A DNA stretch of 64,000 bases from Polyangiaceae bacterium (GTDB lineage Bacteria > Myxococcota_A > Polyangia > Polyangiales > Polyangiaceae). Made by a program: the position numbers and the translations under genes. The stretch is from assembly GCA_009781005.1 (NCBI GenBank), contig WQYX01000015.1, positions 1 through 64,000 of the forward strand, given 5' to 3'. How positions within the stretch are numbered: the stretch's first letter is position 1; each line of letters opens with the position of its first letter. The notes below the pieces were generated by a model that was not told the DNA's origin, made no database searches, and saw nothing but the letters and a program-made list of their open reading frames with translations. Below are positions 43,756-52,197 of the stretch, piece after piece.

Positions 43756-44934
43756 TTATCGGCGCAGCGGGCCCTTGGTACGCCCGTCGATGGCATCGAG
43801 GTAGTCGAGCTGGGTGCTCGCGATCTCGAGATTGTCCTCCACGGCAATGCGCAACTTATTGGTTGCAGAGTCGTGCGCCGTTGCGAGCGAGGCGTCGACG
43901 CGAACGCGCGCGTTGGGCTCGCGCGAGTGGCAGAGGACGCGGGCGGCCGCGGTGCGGAGTTCGACGTCAGCGTCGGGATCTTCGAGAACGGTCCATAGAT
44001 CTGCGGCGTCGATCGAGTGACTGCGATAGCCCGCGGAGGTGGAGAGCAACTGCCCAACCGTATCGAGACGCGACAGCCACTCGCGCGGGCTTTCTCCACG
44101 GCGGCGAAGGTTATCGACGCGCACACTGACGTCTTCTTTTTGCGTGCCCATGCCCTGCGCGCGGCTCACAGCGGACATCACCTGCGCCTTGAAGTTGCGC
44201 ATGGCCTCGTCGCTGAGTCCGCGCCATGTGCCGGCTGCTGGGACATCAACGCGAGGCACATTCGGAAAGGTCGTAGAGACCGTCACACTGCCTTTGCTTC
44301 GCTCGACGTCGCGCACGCATGCATAAGGGACGTCGTAAGTCCCGCGCGGCGTGAGGATGCGCAAACCCTCGGGCATCATGACGATGTTCGGCGGTCCGTG
44401 ACCGTACAAAAGCTTAGTCAGCTTGAAGAGGAGCACGCCAAAGGGACCGGTCAAGAACAACCACGCGAGATTAGACCACCCGATTGGGCTTGGCGCCGTG
44501 CGAAAGCCAATGGTTCCGAAGCCGTAGTGGCCGACGCCGAGGGCTTTGCGAATTCGATCGGCATCGGCGTCGTGCTCGACCTCGATTGCGATGGGTTCGT
44601 CGCGACCCTTGAGAGAGAGCGTGAGAAGCACACCGCGGGACGTGCGCGCTGTGGTGGCGCCGACGATCGATTTTGCGCGAATGCGCGTCGAGCGAAGACC
44701 GGCTTTCTTGATGTCCATGAAACCGGGACCGCATGCGATCTCGACGGATCGAGCGCGCCGCTGTCGTAAGGGCAGCATGGGGAGAAAGGCGGCGACGAAG
44801 ACGAGCACCACAGCAAGGATGTTTAGGTCTCTGTTCTGAGTGTTGGCGCCGGCGATGATCAAAGCGAGGAGCACGATGAACGGAAGCAAGCGAGTTAGTT
44901 TCCCGCCTTGGGGATCGAGGAACGCCGCGCGCAT
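43756..44934 (-). CDS. Membrane protein, paralogue 2 of a tandem pair
   Basis: The protein is 392 aa. Two N-terminal helices (LLPFIVLLALIIAGA; LNILAVVLVFVAAFLPML), another hydrophobic segment (WSNLAWLFLTGPFGVLLF) and a soluble part. Shared with paralogue 1: IRAKSIVGATTARTSRGVLL, PYACVRDVERSKG, AAGTWRGLSDEAMRNFKAQV and a C-terminal HEAT-like region LWTVLEDPDADVELRTAAAR. I recognise no family. The ATG overlaps the upstream paralogue's stop by one base (TGATG), so the pair is coupled. Confidence 0.78.
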   Translation of the reverse strand: MRAAFLDPQGGKLTRLLPFIVLLALIIAGANTQNRDLNILAVVLVFVAAFLPMLPLRQRRARSVEIACGPGFMDIKKAGLRSTRIRAKSIVGATTARTSRGVLLTLSLKGRDEPIAIEVEHDADADRIRKALGVGHYGFGTIGFRTAPSPIGWSNLAWLFLTGPFGVLLFKLTKLLYGHGPPNIVMMPEGLRILTPRGTYDVPYACVRDVERSKGSVTVSTTFPNVPRVDVPAAGTWRGLSDEAMRNFKAQVMSAVSRAQGMGTQKEDVSVRVDNLRRRGESPREWLSRLDTVGQLLSTSAGYRSHSIDAADLWTVLEDPDADVELRTAAARVLCHSREPNARVRVDASLATAHDSATNKLRIAVEDNLEIASTQLDYLDAIDGRTKGPLRR

Positions 44935-46202
44935 CAAGCGCTCCTGGGGTGGCACACGTCGATGACTTCGAGCATGACCAGTTCGCTGCTCGTGGGGTCG
45001 TCCTCCATGACAATGCGCAACGGATTGGTTGCCTGCGTATCGTCGCGTACGGCGGCGACCGCGTTGTCGATGCGAACGCGCGCGCCGGGCTCTTGGGAGT
45101 GACGGAGGACGCGGGCGGCCGCGGTGCGGATCTCGATGTCGGCGTCGGGATCTTCGAGGACGGTCCATAGATCTACGGTGTTGATGAATTGGCTGCGGTA
45201 GTCGCCCTCGGAGGAGGAGAGCACCAGTCCAACCGTATCGAGACGTGACAGCCACGCGCGCGGGCTTTGTCCGTTGCGACGAAGGAACTCGAGGCGCGCC
45301 CCAACAACTTCTTTTTTCGGATCCAAACCATTCGCGCGGTCCACGGCAGACATCACTTGCGACTTGAAGTTGCGCATGGACTCGTCGCTGAGGCCGTGCC
45401 ACGTGCCAGCGGCGCGGACGACGACTTGGGGCAGATTCGGCATCGAAGTGAGTACCAATACGCGATCCTTGCCGCGCTCGATGTCGCGCACGCAAGCATA
45501 AGGGATGTCACGTGGTTCGAGCCACGTGGGGATGCGCAATCCCTGGGTACCCATGATGATGGCGTTTTGTTTGAAGTGGGGGCTCACCCACGCAAGGAAG
45601 GAGAGGATGGATACGAAGGGAAAAAAATCGGACTTGTCGATGACACCGAAATTCACCTTCTCGCGGACGATGGCGATGAACCCGACGACGCCGATGAACA
45701 TGCCGATGATGAACACAGCGAGGAAGACAACCAGGTTTTCCTTTATGCCCCGCCCAGTGTTGAAGATAACGAACCCGAAACCGCGATGGTTTATGCCGAG
45801 AGACTGGCGGATTCGATCGGCGTCCGCGTCCCGTTCGACCTCGATCGAGGTCGGTTCGTCGTAACCTAGAAGACCTGAAAGAGAGAACGTGAGAAGCACG
45901 CCGCGGGACGTGCGCGCCGTTGCTGCTCCGACGATTGATTTTGCACGAATGCGCCTCAAGCGAATTCCCGCTTTTTTCACGTCGACAAAGCCTAAGCCAC
46001 ACACGATCTCGACTTGCCTGCTCTGCTGCTGTCGCAACGGCAGAAGGTCGACGATGAAAATCAAGGATATCGCCGTGATGGTGAGCGGGTGCAGGGGTGT
46101 TAAGACAAAGAAGAAAAAGACGACAATCAATGCGAGCAGCGCAACAAACCGAGCAACGCGAACCAACCATCGGCCTTGAGGATCGAGGAACGTCGCGCGC
46201 AT
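44934..46202 (-). CDS. Membrane protein, paralogue 1 of a tandem pair
   Basis: The protein is 422 aa from the ATG at 46202 (a GTG at 46211 is possible). It has an N-terminal hydrophobic pair (VARFVALLALIVVFFFFVL; ITAISLIFIVDLLPL), further helices around residues 160-215 (LVVFLAVFIIGMFIGVVGFI; FFPFVSILSFLAWV), and the same soluble blocks as paralogue 2 (IRAKSIVGAATARTSRGVLL, IPYACVRDIERGKDR, LWTVLEDPDADIEIRTAAAR). The HEAT-like C-terminus suggests protein binding. It is divergent from the FliJ-like gene, with 33 nt between starts. Confidence 0.78.
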   Translation of the reverse strand: MRATFLDPQGRWLVRVARFVALLALIVVFFFFVLTPLHPLTITAISLIFIVDLLPLRQQQSRQVEIVCGLGFVDVKKAGIRLRRIRAKSIVGAATARTSRGVLLTFSLSGLLGYDEPTSIEVERDADADRIRQSLGINHRGFGFVIFNTGRGIKENLVVFLAVFIIGMFIGVVGFIAIVREKVNFGVIDKSDFFPFVSILSFLAWVSPHFKQNAIIMGTQGLRIPTWLEPRDIPYACVRDIERGKDRVLVLTSMPNLPQVVVRAAGTWHGLSDESMRNFKSQVMSAVDRANGLDPKKEVVGARLEFLRRNGQSPRAWLSRLDTVGLVLSSSEGDYRSQFINTVDLWTVLEDPDADIEIRTAAARVLRHSQEPGARVRIDNAVAAVRDDTQATNPLRIVMEDDPTSSELVMLEVIDVCHPRSA

Positions 46203-46235
46203 CGCCGCCACTTACGATAAGGAAGTAGCAGCCTG

Positions 46236-46745
46236 ATGACCACGCCTCCGAAGTATGCGCTCGAGCCTCTGCTCGAGCACCGCGATCGCGCGGTCGACGA
46301 CGCGAAGTCGGAGCTCGGTTCGGCGGTACGCACTTGCGAGAGCGCGGCCGAGGCAAAGGCACGCGCCGAACGCAATCGCATGGAAGCCGAAGAGCGCATG
46401 GCTGCCGTGAGAGCTGCGGAAGCCGCGCGTCTCGCGCAGGGAGGGCAACGCGCCCTCGATCTTGCGCGCGCACGAGACTGGGAGGTAGTCGCGCGTGCGG
46501 AGATGGAGATTCTGAAACGCGCCGTCGAGCAGGCGTCCGCGCACCTCGAACGAGCGCGCGAGAATGCAGCACGCGCTCGCGCGGTGCTCGCGCAGTCGAT
46601 GGCGGAACGGGACGTGGTGGCCAGAGACAAAGACCGATTCGTGAACCGCGTGCGTCGTAACGCCGAGGCCGCCGAAGAAGAAGCGGCTGCAGAAGCGTGG
46701 GGAGGCACAGCGCGCATCCAAGGCGATCAGGCGGTGCGTGGATGA
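46236..46745 (+). CDS. FliJ/YscO-like coiled-coil protein
   Basis: The protein is 169 aa and almost wholly helical. It begins YALEPLLEHRDRAVDDAKSE, the usual start of FliJ/YscO-type stalk proteins, and continues in Ala/Arg/Glu heptads (AAEAKARAERNRMEAEERMA; LERARENAARARAVLAQSMA). Such proteins act with export ATPases, but no flagellar or type III gene is present here, so the assignment is structural only. The stop overlaps the start of the transglycosylase gene (ATGA). Confidence 0.65.
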   Translation: MTTPPKYALEPLLEHRDRAVDDAKSELGSAVRTCESAAEAKARAERNRMEAEERMAAVRAAEAARLAQGGQRALDLARARDWEVVARAEMEILKRAVEQASAHLERARENAARARAVLAQSMAERDVVARDKDRFVNRVRRNAEAAEEEAAAEAWGGTARIQGDQAVRG

Positions 46746-49081
46746 ACGTGCGATCGACGTTGTTACTTTTTCTCGCGTGCGCGATCCCCGGATGTCGTTC
46801 CGGTTCGACCGCGGCTCCACCGAGCGTTAGCGCGCCGGTCAAGGCCGAAGCTGCTGCGGCGGTTTCCGCGGCGTCGCCCATTCCGGCCGTGCACGTGTTG
46901 CTCGATGATCCGCGTCTCGCCAAAGCAAAAGATTTCGATCGCAACAAGGATTGGGCGTCGGCTGCCCGTGCTGTCCACGAAGCGCGCCCGGCGGACCTGT
47001 CCGCGATGGATGCGTGCGCATGGGATTACCTCGAAGGGCGTTACGCACTTGCGAGCGGCGACGGGATCGTTGCCGCGGAGTCCTTCGCGCGCGCTGCCAG
47101 AGACACGTGCCTGCTTTCGTCGTATGCGCACCTTCGCGCGGCGCAATCGCTCTCGCGCTCGGGTCATGCCAACGAGGCGATCGCAGAGGCGCGCCTCGTG
47201 CCGGAGGATTTCGCGAGTCGCGGTGAAGTCGATCTGGTGATCGCCGAATCACTCGCGCAGAAAGGCGACCGAGCTCGGGCCTTGCCTCTTTGGCGCGCGT
47301 GGCTCGCGAAGAACCCGCGCGGCTCGCGCTGGGTCGACACGTCGGTGCGCATTGCCAACGCACAGCTCGACGGAGTCGATGGCAGTGCAGAGGCTCGCGC
47401 GCGCGACGCCTACGATCTTGCGACGAAGGTGGTCGTCGAGGCTCCGAAGCTCGCCGGTCCTTCCGGCGCCGCGGCTGCGCGGAGCCGTGCGGTTCTGTTG
47501 CTCCACGCAACGGATCCGTCCGTGCGCGAAGCGCTCTCGGAGAGCGAGCGTGCGAGGCAAGCGCAAGGCTGGCTCGACGCGAACGAGCCGGCGAAAGCCT
47601 TCGATCTCGCGAGCAGCGTGATTGCCGTCGTGAAAACAGGATCTACGTCGTGCCGTGCTGGGATCACGCGCGCGAACGCCGCGGCGAAGATGAGGAACCC
47701 CAAGGTCGACGCGTGGCCGGAGGCCGTTGCGGCGTGCGAGGGAGATCCGGATCTCGTGACGGCGCTTTTTCAGGGCGCGAAAGCCAAGGCTGGCAAAGAT
47801 CCAAAGCTTTCCATCGACTGGTACGCGCGCGTCGAACGGCTCTTTCCCGCGCATCGCCTCGCCGACGACGCGCGCTACCGCGGTGCGCTGCTCGTCCTTG
47901 CGAGTGACGACGAAGATCACGAGGCGCGCGCCGAGCAGATGCTCCTCACGCTCGAGGATGCGTATCCGGCGGGAGACATGCGCGGTGAAGCATTTTTTCG
48001 CCTCGCGCTAGATAAGATTCAAAAAGGGGATTGGGAAGCGGCCAAGCTCCCGCTCGATCGCGCGTTCGAGATCGCGTTGGAACGCCCGAGTTCGCCGGCA
48101 TCTGCTCGTGCCGCTTACTTTCGGGCGCGCGCCTCCGGGGCAACGGGAAACGTCGAGGATGAGAAGAGGCGTCTCGCGGCGGTGCTTCGAGAGTCCCCAT
48201 TTGTATATTACATGCTCCTGGCGCACGCGCGGCTGGCTTCACTCGACACCGAGCTCGCGACGCGCACGCTCGCGGAGGCAACGCTTCGCGACGCGGGCAC
48301 CGTGTTCCCGTCGCACCCGCTGCCGGTCCTCGCGTCTGCCGGTGTCGTGCGCGCCATACGGCTACTCGAGGTTGGCGAGATCGATGCAGCGAAGCGTGAG
48401 TTCTCTGGGACGGGCGCATTCGCGGAGAACGCCGATCCCGAAGGTGTGTGGGCCATCTCGACCATCTACAACCGTGCGGGGCTGCCGGAGCTCGGCTCCG
48501 CATTTTCGCGTGGAAAGTACACGGATTTCTCCGCGCATTACCCGGAAGGCAAGTGGCGCGTGGCGTGGGAGGCCGCGTACCCGCGCGCGTTCGAGCCGAT
48601 CGTCGCCCGAGCATGTGCGCAAAACTCGCTGCCAACGTCGCTCGCATGGGGGATCATGCGCGAGGAGTCGGGCTTCGTCGCGGATGCGAAGAGCTTCGCG
48701 AACGCGTTCGGACTCATGCAACTCATCGTGCCTACGGCAAAGCGGGTGGCGGAGGGAACGCCGTTGCCGTTCGACGAAGCGTCGCTCAAAAAGCCTGAAG
48801 TGTCGATCGCGCTCGGGACGAAGCTTCTCGCGAAGCTGCGGGCGTCGCACGTGCATCCGGCGCTCGCGATCGGCGCGTACAACGCGGGCTCGGGAGCCGT
48901 GGACCGGTGGGTCGGCGCGCGCGGCGGCGAAGATCTCGACGTCTTCGTGGAGCTCGTGCCGTACGAGGAGACGCGCAACTACATCAAGCGCGTGCTCGCG
49001 AGTCAGGCGGCGTACGCATATCTCTATGATCCGGCCGCGTTGAAAGAAACGCTCGGTCTTTCCTTCAGGGTCCAGCGTTGA
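46742..49081 (+). CDS. Soluble-type lytic transglycosylase lipoprotein (Slt family)
   Basis: The protein is 779 aa. The start overlaps the previous stop and gives a lipoprotein signal (TLLLFLACAIPGC). A long superhelical TPR-like region (about 50-600) precedes the catalytic SLT domain: LAWGIMREESGFVADAKSFA (Glu of REES is catalytic), NAFGLMQLIVPTAKRVA, AIGAYNAGSGAVDRWV and YEETRNYIKRVLASQAAYAY. It cleaves peptidoglycan glycan strands to 1,6-anhydro products in the periplasm. It is co-translated with addB downstream (TTGA overlap), an odd pairing with DNA repair. Confidence 0.92.
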   Translation: MNVRSTLLLFLACAIPGCRSGSTAAPPSVSAPVKAEAAAAVSAASPIPAVHVLLDDPRLAKAKDFDRNKDWASAARAVHEARPADLSAMDACAWDYLEGRYALASGDGIVAAESFARAARDTCLLSSYAHLRAAQSLSRSGHANEAIAEARLVPEDFASRGEVDLVIAESLAQKGDRARALPLWRAWLAKNPRGSRWVDTSVRIANAQLDGVDGSAEARARDAYDLATKVVVEAPKLAGPSGAAAARSRAVLLLHATDPSVREALSESERARQAQGWLDANEPAKAFDLASSVIAVVKTGSTSCRAGITRANAAAKMRNPKVDAWPEAVAACEGDPDLVTALFQGAKAKAGKDPKLSIDWYARVERLFPAHRLADDARYRGALLVLASDDEDHEARAEQMLLTLEDAYPAGDMRGEAFFRLALDKIQKGDWEAAKLPLDRAFEIALERPSSPASARAAYFRARASGATGNVEDEKRRLAAVLRESPFVYYMLLAHARLASLDTELATRTLAEATLRDAGTVFPSHPLPVLASAGVVRAIRLLEVGEIDAAKREFSGTGAFAENADPEGVWAISTIYNRAGLPELGSAFSRGKYTDFSAHYPEGKWRVAWEAAYPRAFEPIVARACAQNSLPTSLAWGIMREESGFVADAKSFANAFGLMQLIVPTAKRVAEGTPLPFDEASLKKPEVSIALGTKLLAKLRASHVHPALAIGAYNAGSGAVDRWVGARGGEDLDVFVELVPYEETRNYIKRVLASQAAYAYLYDPAALKETLGLSFRVQR

Positions 49082-52000
49082 CGAGCGCGCCGGTGGGGTG
49101 CGGAGTGCATGACGGAGAGCTCTTCGTCGTGCCTGGTGAGAGGCACGTCGAGAGACTTGCGCGCGAGGGACATCGAGCCGAGACGCGTGCCGCACTTCGG
49201 TCTCGGCTTGCCGTGGCGCTCTTGCCGAATGTCGCGTTCGCTGATGCGCGCGAGTGCAGACTCGTGCTCGGCATGGCGCTCGACGACGTGGCGCGCAACC
49301 AAAAGGTTGCCCCATCGCGGCAGCTCGATCTCTTTGCGAGCGAGGAAGGTGACGCTGCGCCGGCTGATGCTGCGCTGGCCCACGATGCGCTTGCAGCGGC
49401 GCACGCGCGCGGCGGCGCCTCGTGGACGGGCATGACGTCCGCGCTCGACGACGCGATCACGACGCTGCGTGCGCGTGGAGTTACGGTGGCGATGCTCGAG
49501 CGCGTGGCCGCGCGCAGAAGCGGCGTCATGGCAGAGCGGGCACGTACTCTCGCAACGGCGATGACGGCGCTCGACGCGCATCTCGTGAGCTTCGGCGCGC
49601 ACGATGAGCGGCTCGCCGGAGCCATGCTCGCGCAAATCATTGCAGCGTCGGACGCTCGCGATCTCGTCGGCATCGTCGGCGCCGCGCGTCTTCGTGCGCG
49701 ATGGCTGCTCAAGTGGGAGCCATCGGATCTTCTGTGGTGGCGCGCGCTCGATGACAAGCTTTCCCCCCGCGGCTTTGCGCGTATCGTCCTCCCCGCGTTC
49801 GAGCATCGTCTCGAAGGAACGCGCGAGCCCGATCCGCTCGAGACGTTGACCGAAGACGTCGCCCGCTTGCTCGACGCAGCGCCGGAAAGCGAGACCATCG
49901 TGCCCGTGCTCGGGGATCTGTCGCTCGGTTCGTCGCTCGCACCGGATCTCCGTCGTGTCTCGCTCCTACAGGTCGGGGATGCAGCGGCGCAGGCGCGCGA
50001 GGCCGTCTCGATCATTGACGCTGCGCTGCGAGGTGGTGCGTCGCTCGAGCGCATCGTCGTCGCTCTCCCGGTTACGGATGAGCGAACGCTCGGGCCGCTT
50101 CGTCGCGCGTTCAACGAAGCTTCCATCGCGTCGTTCGACGGTCGAGGAACTTCGCCGTCGCAAGCGCCGATCGTTGCGTGTGCATTTGCCGTCCTCGACG
50201 TCGCCGACACGCTCTTACGCCAGGACGTGGCGCGCCTGCTGCAGTCTGGTTACGTCGATGCGCCACGGCTCGGTCCGCCGGGAGCCGCAGCGCGCGACGT
50301 GGGCCGAGCCCTCGTTCGCATTGCGCACAAACTCGAGACGCGCGCGACCGCTGCCGGTGAGGACTCGCGCTCTCGCCTCGTTCGCACGGTGACGTCGCAC
50401 GGACGGGGCGCATTCGAGCGTGTGAGCGAAGAAGAAGATGCGCTCGACGAAGCGATCTCCACGAGGCTCGCCGAGGTGCTCGAGGCGCCTGCGCAGCACA
50501 AAACGCGGATCGATCGAATCGTCGCCGCGCGCGCCGTGTGGAGCGCGCTCGGACTCGGCGCGCGCGCTGGGCGCGGAGGGCTATCGACCTTCCGCAGCGA
50601 CGACGCGCCGGTCGGCGTGGCACGTGCCGAACGCGATGCGATCGCGCGTGATGCGCGCGCGTGGGATGCGCTGCTCTCGGCGATGGATCTCTACGAGAGG
50701 ATCGCGCATCGGGCAAACGCGCTCGATCAGCTCGTCGATCCGGTGATCTTTCACTCCGAGATAGTAAATTTGCTCGATGCTTCGTCCGCGTCACCGAGCG
50801 CAGGTCGCGCGGGGGCGGTGCGCGTGCTTCGCCTCGAGGACGTCGTGGGCGACGCGCTCGATCTGCTCGTGATCCTCGACGCGAACGATGGTCTCTTGCC
50901 CCGCGACGAACCCCACGACGCGCTCGTCTCGGAGACGTTCATCGCGGCGCTTTCGCCCCTCGTGCCGCGTCGTGCGCGCGAGCTCTCGGCGTTGGCCGCG
51001 GCGGCATCGGACGCTGCACACATCGTCATGATCTCGGTGCGCGAGGATGAGGCGGGGGCGCCGCTCTTGCCTTCGCCGATCGTGACGTCGCTCGTGCGTG
51101 CCGGGCTGCCCGTGGCGAGCGCGCGTAAGGAGTCGGACATCGCGAACGTCACCCGCGATCTCGCGCTGCGCATCCGGCGCGAACGTGAACGCGAAGGCTT
51201 CTTTCTCGATCCGCAGCGGCCTCGGTCGGACGTGGTCGGCGAGCTCGTTGCAACGCCGGAGATGCGTGCCGTGCTCGCCCGCGCGACGGGGGGAGGCACG
51301 CACGCACGCGCTGCGCTCGCCGTCACGTCGCTCGAACGCTTCGCGCGATGTCCGTTCCAAGGTTATGCCCACGCCGTCATCGCTGCGCGCGAAGCGCAAG
51401 TCTACGAGGAGCTGCCGGATGCGCGCGAGGAAGGGACGCTCGTGCACGACGCGCTTGCGGCCGCATTCACCGCCACGCAGGGCGCGTGGCTGCAGCGGCC
51501 TCGTGACTGCGACGCCATCGTCGATGCGGGGCTTCGCGCGACCGACGAGATCCTCGATCGCTGGCAGGGGCACGCACCGCTTCGAGCCGTCGTGCGGCTG
51601 CGCGTGCGCGATTGCGTGCGCGCCGTTCTCGTGGACGCGTTGGCCGACGAGGAGTGGAACTTTGTGCTCGCGGAGAAGTCCTTTGGCGGGCGTGACGACG
51701 GCGGCTGGCCGGCTTTCGTGATCGAAGGGGCGTGTGAGCTCGTCGTCCTGCGCGGAACCATCGACCGTATCGATCGCGCGCGCGGTGGTACGTCGCCGCG
51801 AGTCGTAGACTACAAGCGAAGCAAGAGCACCGTTCGCGAGGCATCGAAGGGACTCGGCGTCACGGCGCTTCAGGTGCCGCTCTATGCGTGCGTTGCTGCG
51901 AAGATGCTCGGTGGCGAGGCCGCGGGAACGTACGTGCCGTTTTTGCCGCGCGACGTTCTCGATGCCGCGATGAACGAGCAGATCGAGACAACGGTGCGCG

Positions 52001-52197
52001 ATCTTGCCATGCGCATGGAGAGTTCCACCCTCTCGTTGATCGAGCATCGCGCGCTCTCGCTCGTGACTCGTGTGCGCTCGGGCGGGCTCGCTCCGATCCC
52101 GGCGGATGAATCTGCATGCCGAGTTTGTGCCGTGAGCGGCGGCTGCCGCAAGCCACGGTTTGCGATGGCGCCTCTCGACGACGACGAGGAGGCGTAA
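49078..52197 (+). CDS. addB: AddB-like subunit of the AddAB helicase-nuclease
   Basis: The protein is 1039 aa from a TTG overlapping the slt stop. The N-terminal and middle parts are an inactivated helicase-like fold, with VLRLEDVVGDALDLLVILDA and NDGLLPRDEPHD as family text. The C-terminal nuclease has GTIDRIDRARGG and PRVVDYKRSKST, giving the D...DYK active site. Cys residues in LERFARCPFQGYA and in ACRVCAVSGGC form the expected four-Cys iron-sulfur staple around the nuclease. With AddA it resects double-strand breaks for recombination. The divergence from model AddB proteins is large. Confidence 0.85.
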   Translation: MTSAPVGCGVHDGELFVVPGERHVERLAREGHRAETRAALRSRLAVALLPNVAFADARECRLVLGMALDDVARNQKVAPSRQLDLFASEEGDAAPADAALAHDALAAAHARGGASWTGMTSALDDAITTLRARGVTVAMLERVAARRSGVMAERARTLATAMTALDAHLVSFGAHDERLAGAMLAQIIAASDARDLVGIVGAARLRARWLLKWEPSDLLWWRALDDKLSPRGFARIVLPAFEHRLEGTREPDPLETLTEDVARLLDAAPESETIVPVLGDLSLGSSLAPDLRRVSLLQVGDAAAQAREAVSIIDAALRGGASLERIVVALPVTDERTLGPLRRAFNEASIASFDGRGTSPSQAPIVACAFAVLDVADTLLRQDVARLLQSGYVDAPRLGPPGAAARDVGRALVRIAHKLETRATAAGEDSRSRLVRTVTSHGRGAFERVSEEEDALDEAISTRLAEVLEAPAQHKTRIDRIVAARAVWSALGLGARAGRGGLSTFRSDDAPVGVARAERDAIARDARAWDALLSAMDLYERIAHRANALDQLVDPVIFHSEIVNLLDASSASPSAGRAGAVRVLRLEDVVGDALDLLVILDANDGLLPRDEPHDALVSETFIAALSPLVPRRARELSALAAAASDAAHIVMISVREDEAGAPLLPSPIVTSLVRAGLPVASARKESDIANVTRDLALRIRREREREGFFLDPQRPRSDVVGELVATPEMRAVLARATGGGTHARAALAVTSLERFARCPFQGYAHAVIAAREAQVYEELPDAREEGTLVHDALAAAFTATQGAWLQRPRDCDAIVDAGLRATDEILDRWQGHAPLRAVVRLRVRDCVRAVLVDALADEEWNFVLAEKSFGGRDDGGWPAFVIEGACELVVLRGTIDRIDRARGGTSPRVVDYKRSKSTVREASKGLGVTALQVPLYACVAAKMLGGEAAGTYVPFLPRDVLDAAMNEQIETTVRDLAMRMESSTLSLIEHRALSLVTRVRSGGLAPIPADESACRVCAVSGGCRKPRFAMAPLDDDEEA

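Noticed and set aside
45508-46947. 479-codon minus-strand open frame spanning the FliJ-like and paralogue genes
   Set aside because: It runs across the divergent start regions of two better-supported genes, and its text is Arg/Pro/Ser shadow sequence.
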